Assembly (NCBI RefSeq): GCF_024749045.1
Contig: NZ_CP087184.1
Location: 3,472,001 to 3,536,000 of the forward strand
Source: Pseudomonas sp. B21-028
GTDB taxonomy: Bacteria; Pseudomonadota; Gammaproteobacteria; Pseudomonadales; Pseudomonadaceae
Direction: 5' to 3'
Length of the DNA stretch: 64,000 nucleotides
Below, piece by piece: positions 8,161 to 16,591 of this stretch (the stretch's first letter is position 1; the number at the start of each line of letters is the position of its first letter). Below the pieces are notes generated by a model. It was not told the origin of the DNA and searched no databases. It saw only the letters and a program-made list of their open reading frames with translations. A program made the translations under genes and the position numbers.

Positions 8161-9084
8161 CTAGATGGCAGCCCACTGTTCCCGGTGCTGCAACAGGAAA
8201 TCGACGAAGGCGCGAACCCGCTGGGGCATGTGGCGGCCATGGGGATAGAGCAATGTGAAGGGACGTGAGCGGCCACTGAAAGGTTGCAGCACTTCCACCA
8301 GGCTCCCGTCCGCCAGTTCCTGTTCGACGATGAACCGGTAGGTCTGGAACAATCCCGCACCGTGCCTGGCCAGCGTCACACCGCCCAGCACATCGTCCGA
8401 ACAGCAATAGTTGCCCTGGCCGAACACCTCCCGCTCCTTGCCATCGACATTGAACAACCAGGAAATCCGCCGACCGCTGCTGGGCAACTCGAATTGAATA
8501 CATTCATGATCGTCCAGGTCTTCGAGGGTGCGCGGCGTGCCGGCCTTGCGCAAATAGTCCGGCGCCGCGACCACCACCAGCTTCGCATCTTCCAGCAACC
8601 GGGCGATCAGGGAAGAGTCCGGCTGGGCCCTGACCCGAATCGCCAGGTCATAACCCTCGGCCACGAAGTCGATGTTCCGATTGCTCAGGTGCACGTCCAC
8701 GCTGACTTGCGGATACTGCGCACGGAAGGCCGGCAGCAACGGCAGGATCCGGTGATGACCATAAGTGGTGGGCAGACTGATGCGCAGTTGCCCGGACGGC
8801 ACCGATTGCGCCCCCATCATTTCCTGTTGCGCCTCCACCAGCTGGGTCAACGCCTGCCGGCACTGCTCGAAATAGGTCTTACCGGCCTCGGTCAGGCGGA
8901 TGCTGCGGGTGGTGCGCACGAACAGCCGCGAGCCCAGGCGTTCCTCCAGGCGAAAGATCGAACGGCTCACCGCCGCCGGGGTCACGCCCGCCAGTTGGGC
9001 CGCCGCCGTAAAGCTGCCCGCTTCGGCCGCCAGGCAGAACAGTTCTATGCTGCCCAACTGCAGGTCTTCGAAATGTCGCTTCAT
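8161..9084 (-). CDS. LysR-family regulator
   Basis: A 307-residue LysR regulator with an N-terminal helix-turn-helix (GSFTAAAQLAGVTPAAVSRSI, about residues 23-45) and a C-terminal substrate-binding domain. It belongs to the large DsdA/AphB-like subgroup (LPTTYGHHRILPLLPAFRAQYP). It is divergent from a tautomerase gene. The intervening DNA directly abutting its start codon contains a 68-bp module that recurs upstream of the short-chain dehydrogenase gene at 9721, so it probably controls both. The effector is unknown. Confidence 0.88.
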   Translation of the reverse strand: MKRHFEDLQLGSIELFCLAAEAGSFTAAAQLAGVTPAAVSRSIFRLEERLGSRLFVRTTRSIRLTEAGKTYFEQCRQALTQLVEAQQEMMGAQSVPSGQLRISLPTTYGHHRILPLLPAFRAQYPQVSVDVHLSNRNIDFVAEGYDLAIRVRAQPDSSLIARLLEDAKLVVVAAPDYLRKAGTPRTLEDLDDHECIQFELPSSGRRISWLFNVDGKEREVFGQGNYCCSDDVLGGVTLARHGAGLFQTYRFIVEQELADGSLVEVLQPFSGRSRPFTLLYPHGRHMPQRVRAFVDFLLQHREQWAAI

Positions 9085-9152
9085 GATTCATTACACCGTG
9101 TATCAACTGAAGATCGCAGCTGCCTGTTTATCAGTCCGTGGCGTATAAATAC
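9085..9152 (+). promoter_or_regulatory. Promoter/operator module, copy 1 (LysR-tautomerase gap)
   Basis: 68 bp that align without gaps to 9591-9658. Shared blocks are ATTACACC, GTATCAACT, AAG, then 13 variable bases, GTTTATCA and a distal AATAC. The TATAAAT at 9144-9150 could be the -10 element for the tautomerase gene 60 bases downstream. The module starts at the base before the LysR ATG, so bound protein would affect both directions. Confidence 0.6.
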
Positions 9153-9211
9153 AGTGGCTTCGGTTGCGCAGGGAAGCCTGCGCACCTTTTCTCAACCAGC
9201 AGGAGTGCAAC

Positions 9212-9418
9212 ATGCCTTTCGTCAATGTGCGTATCACCCGCGATGGCGTCACCCGCGAACAGAAAGCCCAGGTGATCTCGGAGATCACCGAAACCCTCCA
9301 GCGCGTACTGGGCAAGGATCCGCACCTGACCCATATCGTGATCGAGGAAGTCGATACGGATAACTGGGGTTATGCGGGCATGACGACGACGCAATATCGA
9401 AGTCTTCCCAAGGAGTGA
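9212..9418 (+). CDS. 4-oxalocrotonate tautomerase-family protein
   Basis: A 68-residue tautomerase-fold protein. Removal of Met would leave the catalytic Pro1 (PFVNVRITRDGVTREQKAQV), and the family pattern IVIEEVDTDNWGYAG follows. Enzymes of this group interconvert enol and keto forms of 2-oxo acids or related carbonyls, usually as hexamers; this one keeps Pro1 but its substrate is unknown. ATG 9212 has AGGAG seven bases upstream. It is followed by a strong terminator, so it is monocistronic, and it is divergent from a LysR gene. Confidence 0.82.
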   Translation: MPFVNVRITRDGVTREQKAQVISEITETLQRVLGKDPHLTHIVIEEVDTDNWGYAGMTTTQYRSLPKE

Positions 9419-9434
9419 GCACCTGCTTTATCGA

Positions 9435-9461
9435 GCCCGGCCTGATTGGCCGGGCTTTTTT
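9435..9461 (+). terminator. Rho-independent terminator after the tautomerase gene
   Basis: Stem GCCCGGCC / GGCCGGGC with a 5-base loop followed by TTTTTT. Confidence 0.9.
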
Positions 9462-9482
9462 ATGCCTGTTGACTATTCCCTT

Positions 9483-9570
9483 GTGGGAGCGAGCCTGCTC
9501 GCGATAGCGGTCTGTCAGTAAAACAATTTTTAGCTGACAGACCGCTATCGCGAGCAGGCTCGCTCCCACA
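9483..9570. repeat. Family-A REP doublet (REPIN)
   Basis: A long near-perfect palindrome: the REP arms plus an extended inner stem (AGCGGTCTGTCAG / CTGACAGACCGCT). The 302-bp gap 9419-9720 contains the terminator, this element and the second copy of the promoter module, and nothing else that I see. Confidence 0.92.
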
Positions 9571-9590
9571 GGGGCTTATGTTGAATGGGA

Positions 9591-9658
9591 GATTGATTAC
9601 ACCAGGTATCAACTCAAGTACCGCCCACCCCGTTTATCAACCCTCAGCGCATCAATAC
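9591..9658 (+). promoter_or_regulatory. Promoter/operator module, copy 2 (upstream of SDR gene)
   Basis: Ungapped match to 9085-9152, with identical spacing between the blocks ATTACACC, GTATCAACT and GTTTATCA. It lies 62 bases before the dehydrogenase ATG, almost exactly the same distance as copy 1 from the tautomerase ATG. Confidence 0.6.
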
Positions 9659-9720
9659 CCTGATCTCAACCACCGCCCCTACCGGCGCAGCGGTGCAACT
9701 CAACGATCAGGAGTCACATC

Positions 9721-10455
9721 ATGAGTCTCAACAAAACCGTCATCATCACCGGCGCTTCAAGCGGCATTGGCCTGGGTCTGGTCCAGGCGTTTCTGGATCG
9801 GGGTTATAACGTGGTCGGCAATGCCCGCTCCCGCTCGGGGTTGGACGATGCCGCCGGCCGGTTCGATCACTCGGACCGTTTCATCGGTGTGGCCGGCGAT
9901 ATCGCCGACCCGGCGACCTCGACCCGCCTCATCGCCAAGGCCGTCGAAGCGTTCGGGGCCGTTGACGGGCTGGTGAACAATGCCGGGTTCTTCCTGCCCA
10001 AACCCTTCATCGAATACAGCCCCCAGGACCTGGAGTCGTTGCTGGATACCAACCTCAAGGGCCTGGTCTACGCCAGCCAGGCCGCCGCCGCGCACATGAT
10101 CGGTCGCCGGCAGGGCTTCATCATCAACATTTCCGCCGCCGTGGCCCTGCAACCGAATATCCAGGTGCCGGCCGCGCTGCCGGTGTTGATCAAGGGGGGC
10201 GTCAACCAGATGACCCGTGCCCTGGCCCTTGAACTGTCGCCCCACAACATCAAGGTCAATGCCGTTGCGCCCGGGATCATCGATACGCCGATGCACGACC
10301 CGGCCCATCGCGAATTCCTCAACAACCTGGCCCCGGCCGGCCGCGTGGGCACCATAGGGGAAATCGCCGAAGCGGTGCTGTATCTGGCGGGCGCCGATTT
10401 CACGACCGGCGCGGTACTGCCGGTGGATGGCGGGATGAGCACGGGCAAGTGGTAG
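9721..10455 (+). CDS. Short-chain dehydrogenase-like protein lacking the catalytic tyrosine
   Basis: 244 residues with a classical SDR Rossmann fold. The cofactor motif TGASSGIG is at residues 10-17, NNAG near 87, Ser138 follows the expected NIS pattern, and Lys158 sits in IKGGVNQ. The active-site tyrosine expected at 154 (YxxxK) is proline, in the stretch VPAALPVLIKGG. The C-terminal part (NAVAPGIIDTPMH, VDGG) is normal. Other SDRs with a PAAL...KGG segment exist, so this is probably a real subfamily rather than a sequencing error, but standard carbonyl reduction chemistry is doubtful. Start ATG 9721 has AGGAG upstream. Probably co-regulated with the tautomerase through the duplicated promoter module. 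Confidence 0.85.
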   Translation: MSLNKTVIITGASSGIGLGLVQAFLDRGYNVVGNARSRSGLDDAAGRFDHSDRFIGVAGDIADPATSTRLIAKAVEAFGAVDGLVNNAGFFLPKPFIEYSPQDLESLLDTNLKGLVYASQAAAAHMIGRRQGFIINISAAVALQPNIQVPAALPVLIKGGVNQMTRALALELSPHNIKVNAVAPGIIDTPMHDPAHREFLNNLAPAGRVGTIGEIAEAVLYLAGADFTTGAVLPVDGGMSTGKW

Positions 10456-10475
10456 GAGCCGCCACAGTTTCCTTT

Positions 10476-10562
10476 GTGGGGGCGAGCCTGCTCGCGATGG
10501 CGTCATTCCAGTCAGCCCAGTATTGACTGACTTATCGCCATCGCGAGCAGGCTCGCTCCCAC
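10476..10562. repeat. Family-A REP doublet (REPIN)
   Basis: Inverted REP arms (left arm GTGGGGGCGAGCCTGC with one change) between the convergent SDR and TonB-receptor genes. Confidence 0.92.
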
Positions 10563-10578
10563 AGGGATTGCATTGGCT

Positions 10579-12708
10579 TCAGAGGGTGTAGGAGATACCG
10601 GCCTGGACGGTTCGCGGTGCGCCCGGGTAGGCGTAGACGTTGCCGAAGGCGCCTTCCTCGTAATCGGCGTCGAACAGGTTCTTCAGGTCCAGGTTGAGGC
10701 GGATCCGTTCGTTGACCTTGTAGTAGCCGAGCAGGTCGACGACGGTGTAGCTGTCCATCGAGAACGCATTCGCCGCAGTCTGGCCGGCCCGCTCATCCAC
10801 GTATTTGACCCCTGCTCCCAGGCCCAGCCCCTTGAGGCCGCCATCCTGGAATTCGTAGACATTCAACAGGCTGAAGGTATTCCTGGGCACGTTGAGCAGG
10901 CGGGTGCCACTGGGGATGCCCGTGTCCTTGGTCACCTCGGCATCGACGTAAGCGTAGCCGCCGATCATGCGCAATTCCGGCGTCAGGTTGCCCGCCACGT
11001 TCAGGTCGAATCCACGGCTGCGCACTTCGCCGGCGGCCACTTTCAATGTGGCATCCAGCGGGTCGTCGGTCAGCACATTGCGCTTCTCGATCTGATACAC
11101 CGCCGCATCGACGCTCAGCTGACGGTCCAGCGCCTCCCATTTGACGCCCACTTCATAGGACTTGCCCTCTTCCGGCTTGAAGCCTGCGCCCTGACGACTG
11201 CGCCCCATGTTGGGTTTGAAAGAACGGGCCGTGTTCGCGTAAACCGCCACGGTGTCGGTCAAATCATAAATCATCCCCAGGCGCGGAGTGGTCGCGTTGT
11301 GGCTGGCATCCCAGTCCCCGTTGCTGGCCGCGAAATTCTCATATTGATGCTCGAACCGCTCGAAACGTGCGCCGGCCAGCAGTTTCAACCGCTCGGTGAG
11401 CGCCACCTGGTCCTGGATGAACACACCCAGCGTCTTGAGGTTTTCCTGGTCATGGGTTGGCGTTCGCGTCAACGCCGGACGTGGCTGGCCATACACCGGA
11501 TTGAAGATATCGATCGGGTAGGCACCCGCCCCTGGGGCGGAACGCTGGATGATGGACTGATAGTCGTAGTCTTCATACTCGACCCCGGTCAACAGCGTGT
11601 GCTCGAAGCCGCCGGTCGAAAAGTGCCCGGTAAGGTTGAGCTGCGTGTCTCGGTCGGTCCATTCCAGTTTGCGGTAGTTGAAGTTACGGCCCAGGGTACG
11701 GCCATCGGCCGCGATACCGTTGCCTTCCACCGCGTTGCCCTGCAAGGTGCCGTCGAGCCACTGGGTGCCGCCGGCCAGGGTCCAGTCGTCGTTGAGCATG
11801 TGCTCGAAACGCACCTGCAGCATGTTGTTGTCGTTGTGCAGTTTGCCGGCGTCTTTTTCGCCGAAGAAGGTATCCCGGGACGCCGTGCCACGCTGGCCGG
11901 GATAATGGGTCAGGCCACGGTCCAGCGGATGGTTGTTGCGCATGAAGTCGCCTTCGAACGTGAGGCGGGTGGTGTCGTTGACCTGCCAGGTCACCACCGG
12001 CGCGACGCCATAGCGTTCGGTCTCGACGTGGTCACGGAAGGTGTCACCGCCCTCGCCGATCACGTTCAGGCGATAGGCCAGGCTTCCTTCTTCATCCAAC
12101 GGGCCGGACGCGTCCAGTGTGCCGCGACGCATGCCCTGGTCGTTGAGCTGGCTGCCCAGGGTCACCGTGCGCTCGGCCAGCGGTTGCTTGGACACCACGT
12201 TGAACGTGCCGCCCGGATCGCCACGACCGTACAGCATGGTCGCCGGACCGCGCAGCACTTCAAGCCGCTCGATGGTATTGGCGTCAGGCATGTTCGGGTA
12301 GCCACGGTTGATCGGAAATCCGTTGCGGTAGAACTCACCGGTGGTGAAGCCGCGCACCGTGAACGTGGTCAGGCCCTGGCCGCCGAAGTTGTTGGCCCGC
12401 CCCACCCCGCCCGCGTAATCGAGGGCGTCCTGCAGGCGCGTGGCGCCAAGGTCTTCCACCACGTCGCGGGACACCACGCTGATGGATTGCGGGGTTTCAT
12501 GGATGGCCGTGTCGGTGCGCGTGGCGCTGGCCGAACGGGTGGCGTGATAGCCGTTGACGGGACCCTGTGCGGTTTCATTGTCCGAAAGGCCCACGATGTC
12601 CGTGGCCTGCAACTCCAGCGGCGCCCGGTCCGGGGCAATGGGCTCATCAGCCCACGTGGAAACGGAATAAGCCTGGAGCACACACAGTGAAACGAGAATC
12701 CGACGCAT
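10579..12708 (-). CDS. TonB-dependent siderophore receptor
   Basis: A 709-residue outer-membrane receptor with a signal peptide (to about residue 20), plug domain (about 65-170; TPQSISVVSRDVVEDLG, LRGPATMLYGRGDPGG, FNVVSKQP) and 22-strand barrel ending in a TonB-receptor C-terminus (RTVQAGISYTL). The N-terminal signalling (STN) domain is absent, so it does not act as a sigma/anti-sigma transducer, and no such genes are adjacent. The plug and barrel resemble ferric-hydroxamate (FhuA/FiuA) receptors; the ligand is likely a xenosiderophore. ATG 12708 has AGGG upstream. A partial Fur-box match about 90 bases upstream suggests iron repression. It is a single-gene unit. Confidence 0.88.
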   Translation of the reverse strand: MRRILVSLCVLQAYSVSTWADEPIAPDRAPLELQATDIVGLSDNETAQGPVNGYHATRSASATRTDTAIHETPQSISVVSRDVVEDLGATRLQDALDYAGGVGRANNFGGQGLTTFTVRGFTTGEFYRNGFPINRGYPNMPDANTIERLEVLRGPATMLYGRGDPGGTFNVVSKQPLAERTVTLGSQLNDQGMRRGTLDASGPLDEEGSLAYRLNVIGEGGDTFRDHVETERYGVAPVVTWQVNDTTRLTFEGDFMRNNHPLDRGLTHYPGQRGTASRDTFFGEKDAGKLHNDNNMLQVRFEHMLNDDWTLAGGTQWLDGTLQGNAVEGNGIAADGRTLGRNFNYRKLEWTDRDTQLNLTGHFSTGGFEHTLLTGVEYEDYDYQSIIQRSAPGAGAYPIDIFNPVYGQPRPALTRTPTHDQENLKTLGVFIQDQVALTERLKLLAGARFERFEHQYENFAASNGDWDASHNATTPRLGMIYDLTDTVAVYANTARSFKPNMGRSRQGAGFKPEEGKSYEVGVKWEALDRQLSVDAAVYQIEKRNVLTDDPLDATLKVAAGEVRSRGFDLNVAGNLTPELRMIGGYAYVDAEVTKDTGIPSGTRLLNVPRNTFSLLNVYEFQDGGLKGLGLGAGVKYVDERAGQTAANAFSMDSYTVVDLLGYYKVNERIRLNLDLKNLFDADYEEGAFGNVYAYPGAPRTVQAGISYTL

Positions 12709-12794
12709 CGCACAACCCTAATGGAAAAACACCGACCGTCTCCGGACGGCCGACAAGAATGTGTTGCGAAAGATACAGCAACTCATTCCCGTTT

Positions 12795-12813
12795 GACATA
12801 CATTCCCATTATC
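12795..12813 (-). promoter_or_regulatory. Weak candidate Fur box
   Basis: On the minus strand this reads GATAATGGGAATGTATGTC, which matches 13 of 19 positions of the Fur consensus; the first seven are identical. It lies about 90 bases before the receptor start. Position and gene function support it; the match alone is modest. Confidence 0.4.
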
Positions 12814-12842
12814 GTCTTGTCTCTGCTGTCGAGAGTTCCATT

Positions 12843-12929
12843 GTGGGAGCGAGCCTGCTCGCGATAGCGGTGTGTCAGCTGGAAATTGTCTTCCTGATAC
12901 ACCGCTATCGCGAGCAGGCTCGCTCCCAC
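12843..12929. repeat. Family-A REP doublet (REPIN)
   Basis: Inverted REP arms with extended inner stem, between the receptor promoter region and the 3' end of the MocR-type gene. Confidence 0.92.
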
Positions 12930-12935
12930 AAATTC

Positions 12936-14348
12936 TCACACAGCTTCATTCCTCTGTTCCGCCCCTCCCTCCAGCGATGCCTCTTCTATCTTCCGAAAAA
13001 ACCTCTGCGCCCGAACGTCCTGAACGAACGCCACGTTCAGCCGCAGCCAGTCACACGTCTCCCTCGCCGGCATGAAACTGGCGCCCTGTGAGAGCTGGAC
13101 CTGCGCTTCACGGGCGATCTGCTGCACCCGCCCGCTCTCCACATGCCGGGGTCTGGCCCACACGAACAGACCTCCGGTCGGCTCGGCGAAGACCTCCCAA
13201 TGCGCCTGGTCAAGTTGGCGCAGCGTACTCGCCATCTGCTTGTTCAAACGCTGGCGCAGGCGTTGCAGCAACTTGCGATAAGCCCCGTTGGCGAGCAGTG
13301 TCGCCACGACATTTTCCGCCAACAGCGAGCAGCCGATGCCGGTCACCATCTTGACCTCGGCCAGCCGGTTGATGATGTCGGGTTGAGCGACCACGTAACC
13401 GATGCGCAGCGAACTGGACAGTGTCTTGGAAAAGCTCGCCAGGTAGATCACCCGGTCCAAACTGTCGAGGGTCGCGAGGCGGGACGTCGGCCCATTCTGG
13501 AAGTCAGCGTAGATGTCGTCTTCGATGAGGCGGAAATCGTGCTGGTTGGCCAGTTGCAGCAGACGATACGCGACGCTCGGCGCAAGGCTGGTGCCGGTGG
13601 GATTCTGGTACATGCTGTTGATGAAGAAATAGGTGGGCTTGTGCTGGTCGAGCAAGCGCTCCAGGCTGTCGATATCCGGGCCTTGGGTACCTCTGGGAAC
13701 CGCCAGGGTCTTGACCCCGTGCAACTTCAGCAGATTGAACAGATTGTAATAGCCAGGGCTTTCCACCAGGACCAGATCACCGGGCTTGAGCAGCGTGCGC
13801 ACCAGCAGATCAAGCCCATGACTGGCGCCCTGGGTGGTGAGGATCTGCGCAAGATCGACGTGTATGTCGATCAGGCCCAGGCGTTTCTGGATGTGCTGGC
13901 GCAGAGGAACAGAGCCCAGGGGCGTGCTGTAGTTGAACAGTGCGTGGTTGTCGCTGCGCACTACCTGGCGGATCGCCTGGCCCAGATCGGTGTCGTCGCG
14001 CCAGGCGTCGGGCAACCAACCGCAGCCGAGCTTGAGCTGTGTCGACTCGTTGTCGAATAACGTCCACGCCCCCTCGCCCGTTTCAGCATCCGGCTCCACC
14101 GGCCGGGACATTTGTTGGGCAACAAAGAAACCCGACCCATGCCGGGATTCCAACACCCCGCTGGCGACCAGTTGGTCATAGGCCTTGATCACGCACGACA
14201 GGCTGACGTCATTTTCCTGGGCCAATTGCCGGATGGAAGGCATTCGGGCACCGGGACGAATGCGATGACTGCTGATCCAGCCCACGAGCTGAGTCATCAA
14301 TTGCCGGATCATAGGCTCGGCGGCATTGCGGTCGATGTTCAGATCCAT
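12936..14348 (-). CDS. MocR-type regulator (GntR winged helix fused to aminotransferase fold)
   Basis: 470 residues. A GntR-type winged helix at about 1-80 (RMPSIRQLAQENDVSLSCVI) is joined to a fold-type I aminotransferase domain. The PLP lysine is Lys308 in SFSKTLSSSLRIGYV; NPTGTSLAP and EDDIYADF are also visible. Such proteins use PLP adducts as signals rather than being enzymes, though aminotransferase activity cannot be excluded. It is divergent from an MFS exporter gene across 136 bp, so it most likely controls that gene and itself. The N-terminal ATG at 14348 gives the complete winged helix. Confidence 0.87.
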   Translation of the reverse strand: MDLNIDRNAAEPMIRQLMTQLVGWISSHRIRPGARMPSIRQLAQENDVSLSCVIKAYDQLVASGVLESRHGSGFFVAQQMSRPVEPDAETGEGAWTLFDNESTQLKLGCGWLPDAWRDDTDLGQAIRQVVRSDNHALFNYSTPLGSVPLRQHIQKRLGLIDIHVDLAQILTTQGASHGLDLLVRTLLKPGDLVLVESPGYYNLFNLLKLHGVKTLAVPRGTQGPDIDSLERLLDQHKPTYFFINSMYQNPTGTSLAPSVAYRLLQLANQHDFRLIEDDIYADFQNGPTSRLATLDSLDRVIYLASFSKTLSSSLRIGYVVAQPDIINRLAEVKMVTGIGCSLLAENVVATLLANGAYRKLLQRLRQRLNKQMASTLRQLDQAHWEVFAEPTGGLFVWARPRHVESGRVQQIAREAQVQLSQGASFMPARETCDWLRLNVAFVQDVRAQRFFRKIEEASLEGGAEQRNEAV

Positions 14349-14484
14349 ACGGGGCGCCCTTGAAGTGTTCCCAAATTTCGAGCGAACAGTTAATCACAAA
14401 ACCCCTCGGCCTGTTCCTTGTTCCCGCGAAGCCCGGCAGTGATAGTCCAGCGGACGCCTACTCAACGACTCCCGGGGAACACGC

Positions 14485-15651
14485 TTGAACGCACAGCATC
14501 GACACTCATGGGGACTGGCTTTCGGCCTTTGCCTGATCACCCTCGCGGTCAACCTCCAGGCACCGCTGTACACCACCTACGCTCAGGCGTCCGGCTATGG
14601 GGCCGGCGCCACGGCGGTGGCGTTCTCGTGTTACGTACTGGGGGTGTTGCCGGTGCTGCTGGCCTTCGGCGGGTTGGCCGACCGGGTGGGACGCCGGCCG
14701 CTGATATTGTTGGCATTGTGTTTGTCGATGCTGGCGACGGTCATCACTTCGATCTGGCCGAACCTCGTTGCGTTGGGTCTGGCACGGTTGATGATGGGCG
14801 TGGGCACGGGCCTGGCCTCGGCAACGTCGACGGCCTACATGACCGAACTGCTGGCGGGCAGCGATACCCGCTCCGCCGCCAATCGGATCACCGCCAGTAC
14901 CTCCCTGGGCTTCGGCCTGGGGGCGGCGTTGACCAGTCTGTTCCTGTTTGTCCATCAGAGTGTCGTACCCGGCAGTTTCTGGTTGCAGCTGTTCCTGGCC
15001 GCTATCGCGTTCATCGTGGTGTCCAGGCTGCCGGACCCTGCCGCCAGAACGACCCGGGCGCCAATGCTGCGTCTGCCGCTGTTCCCCGCCGGCAGCTTGC
15101 CCTACGGCTTCTCCATGCTATTGGCCTGGGCGACCTCGGGCCTGGTGATCGCGATACTGCCCTCGGTACTGGCACGTCACGACCTGCAGCAATGGTCGGG
15201 CCTGTCGACCTTCACCGTGATCAGTTGCGGGTTGCTGTTCCAGCCGTGGGTCCGCCGCATGCAGCCGGCCAGGGCCACCGGGCTTGGCTTGCTGGTGCTG
15301 CCCTTGAGCTACGGGCTGCTGGCCTGGGGCGCGAGCACCGGCTCGCTGACCGCGGTGCTGCTCGGGGCGCTGGGGGCCAGCAGCGCCTGCTATGGTTTTC
15401 TGTACCTGGGCGGGCTCTCGGCGATCACCGCAATGGCCGGCCAGGAAAAGGCCCGGGTCAGTGCCGGGTTCTTCCTGTTCGCGTACATCGGGTTCAGCAT
15501 TCCGGTGGTGGTGACCGGCCTGTTGGCTGACCGATTCGGCGCCGATGTGGCGTTGACACTGTTTGGGGTGGCGCTGTCGCTGGGTGCGTTGGTGACGGGA
15601 TGGGTCATCGTCCGGACAGAGGCGTATGTCACCCGCCTGTCCCACGGCTGA
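14485..15651 (+). CDS. MFS transporter (drug/amino-acid efflux type)
   Basis: A 388-residue, 12-helix major facilitator with the loop 2-3 motif GGLADRVGRRPL and helix-4 LARLMMGVGTGLASATSTAYM. It lacks sugar-transporter motifs and resembles efflux permeases of the YfcJ/AraJ kind. The start is TTG 14485 (MNAQHRHSWG), since no ATG precedes helix 1; the ribosome site (GGGGAA) is moderate. It is divergent from the MocR-type regulator, an arrangement common for exporters induced by an amine or amino acid. The substrate is unknown. Confidence 0.8.
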   Translation: MNAQHRHSWGLAFGLCLITLAVNLQAPLYTTYAQASGYGAGATAVAFSCYVLGVLPVLLAFGGLADRVGRRPLILLALCLSMLATVITSIWPNLVALGLARLMMGVGTGLASATSTAYMTELLAGSDTRSAANRITASTSLGFGLGAALTSLFLFVHQSVVPGSFWLQLFLAAIAFIVVSRLPDPAARTTRAPMLRLPLFPAGSLPYGFSMLLAWATSGLVIAILPSVLARHDLQQWSGLSTFTVISCGLLFQPWVRRMQPARATGLGLLVLPLSYGLLAWGASTGSLTAVLLGALGASSACYGFLYLGGLSAITAMAGQEKARVSAGFFLFAYIGFSIPVVVTGLLADRFGADVALTLFGVALSLGALVTGWVIVRTEAYVTRLSHG

Positions 15652-15662
15652 ACAGGGAACCC

Positions 15663-15694
15663 TTGTGGCGAGGGGATTTATCCCCTCGCCACAA
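15663..15694. repeat. Short family-B palindrome
   Basis: A 32-bp perfect palindrome (TTGTGGCGAGGGGATT and its complement) after the MFS gene; it could also act as a transcript-end hairpin. Confidence 0.85.
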
Positions 15695-15739
15695 AGGGCT
15701 CACTCGTCTGGAGGGTTGCGCACCACCACCTCCGCCAAG

Positions 15740-15752
15740 TCGTATACCATAT
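15740..15752. promoter_or_regulatory. Candidate GntR operator (TCGTATAC half-site)
   Basis: TCGTATACCATAT, 28 bases before the GntR-family start codon. Its first eight bases equal those of the perfect palindrome TCGTATACGA ahead of the ABC-transporter operon (22381-22390). Confidence 0.45.
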
Positions 15753-15779
15753 CCCCAACTCAGCAACCGACCCGCCGCC

Positions 15780-16451
15780 GTGACTTTATCCAAGTTCAAA
15801 CTGCCTGACCTGGGCAACACCCCTTCCACTTCGGAAATCATTACCCGTCACCTGCGCGAGGCCATCGTGGCCGGGCATTTTGCCGAGGACGAGCCGATTC
15901 GCCAGGACGATATCGCCCGTCAGTTCAACGTCAGCAAGATCCCCGTGCGCGAAGCTCTCAAGCGGCTGGAGGCCGAAGGGCTGGTGATGTTCCAGCGTAA
16001 TCGCGGCGCGATGGTCACGCGGATGTCCGAGGTGGAGTTGGCGCAGATGTTCGAAGTGCGGATGTTGCTGGAGGACAAGGTGCTGCGCCTGGCGATTCCC
16101 AACATGACCGAGGAGACCTTCGCTCGCGCCGAGGCCATCTGTCGCGAGTTCATCGGCGAGGATGACGTCGGGCGTTGGGCCGAACTCAACTGGCAGTTGC
16201 ACGCTTGCCTCTACGAGCCGGCACAACGGCCCTTCCTGGTCGGTCTGATCCGCTCGGTCCACGACAAACTGGAGCGTTACCTGCGCATGCAGATGAGTCT
16301 GTCGGCCGGCAAGGAGCGCGCCGATCACGAGCACCGGGAAATCCTCGATGCCTGCCGTGCCGGTGATGTCGAACGGGCGGTGAAACTGCTGGACGAGCAC
16401 ATCGCCGGCGTCTGCAAGACGCTGTTCGAGTTCCTGCCGTCCAGTCATTGA
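15780..16451 (+). CDS. GntR-family (FCD) transcriptional regulator
   Basis: 223 residues: a winged helix at about 15-80 (IRQDDIARQFNVSKIPVREALKRLEAEGL) and an FCD all-helical ligand domain at about 85-215, with the His/Asp metal-site helices (ADHEHREILDACRAGD) typical of FadR-like FCD proteins. The start is GTG 15780; earlier in-frame codons run through the family-B palindrome. It opens the hydroxyproline island and carries a GTATAC-type site ahead of its start that recurs at the transporter promoter, so I infer that it is a repressor of hydroxyproline genes and of itself. Its ligand is not known. Confidence 0.85.
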   Translation: MTLSKFKLPDLGNTPSTSEIITRHLREAIVAGHFAEDEPIRQDDIARQFNVSKIPVREALKRLEAEGLVMFQRNRGAMVTRMSEVELAQMFEVRMLLEDKVLRLAIPNMTEETFARAEAICREFIGEDDVGRWAELNWQLHACLYEPAQRPFLVGLIRSVHDKLERYLRMQMSLSAGKERADHEHREILDACRAGDVERAVKLLDEHIAGVCKTLFEFLPSSH

Positions 16452-16469
16452 AGCGGATCGCTATAAGAC

Positions 16470-16504
16470 AATGCCGGGCCGCTGAGCGACCCGGCATTTT
16501 TTTT
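16470..16504 (+). terminator. Rho-independent terminator after the GntR gene
   Basis: Stem AATGCCGGG / CCCGGCATT with an 11-base loop and a run of eight T. It separates the regulator from the next gene. Confidence 0.9.
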
Positions 16505-16591
16505 GCGCATATACATATGTACCACCAGCGTCCTGCCAGGCGGCGCCAGAATCGGTGACTTCTTAATCAGAGACAGAACGCACCTTTAATC

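Noticed and set aside
10573..12690. A 705-residue open frame opposite the TonB receptor gene
   Set aside because: It mirrors the receptor reading frame with no recognisable domain; antisense frames of this length are common in high-GC Pseudomonas DNA.
16512..16521. Palindrome TACATATGTA after the GntR gene, as a possible operator
   Set aside because: Only ten bases, AT-rich and without a second copy; chance is likely. Noted only because the next gene starts 71 bases downstream.
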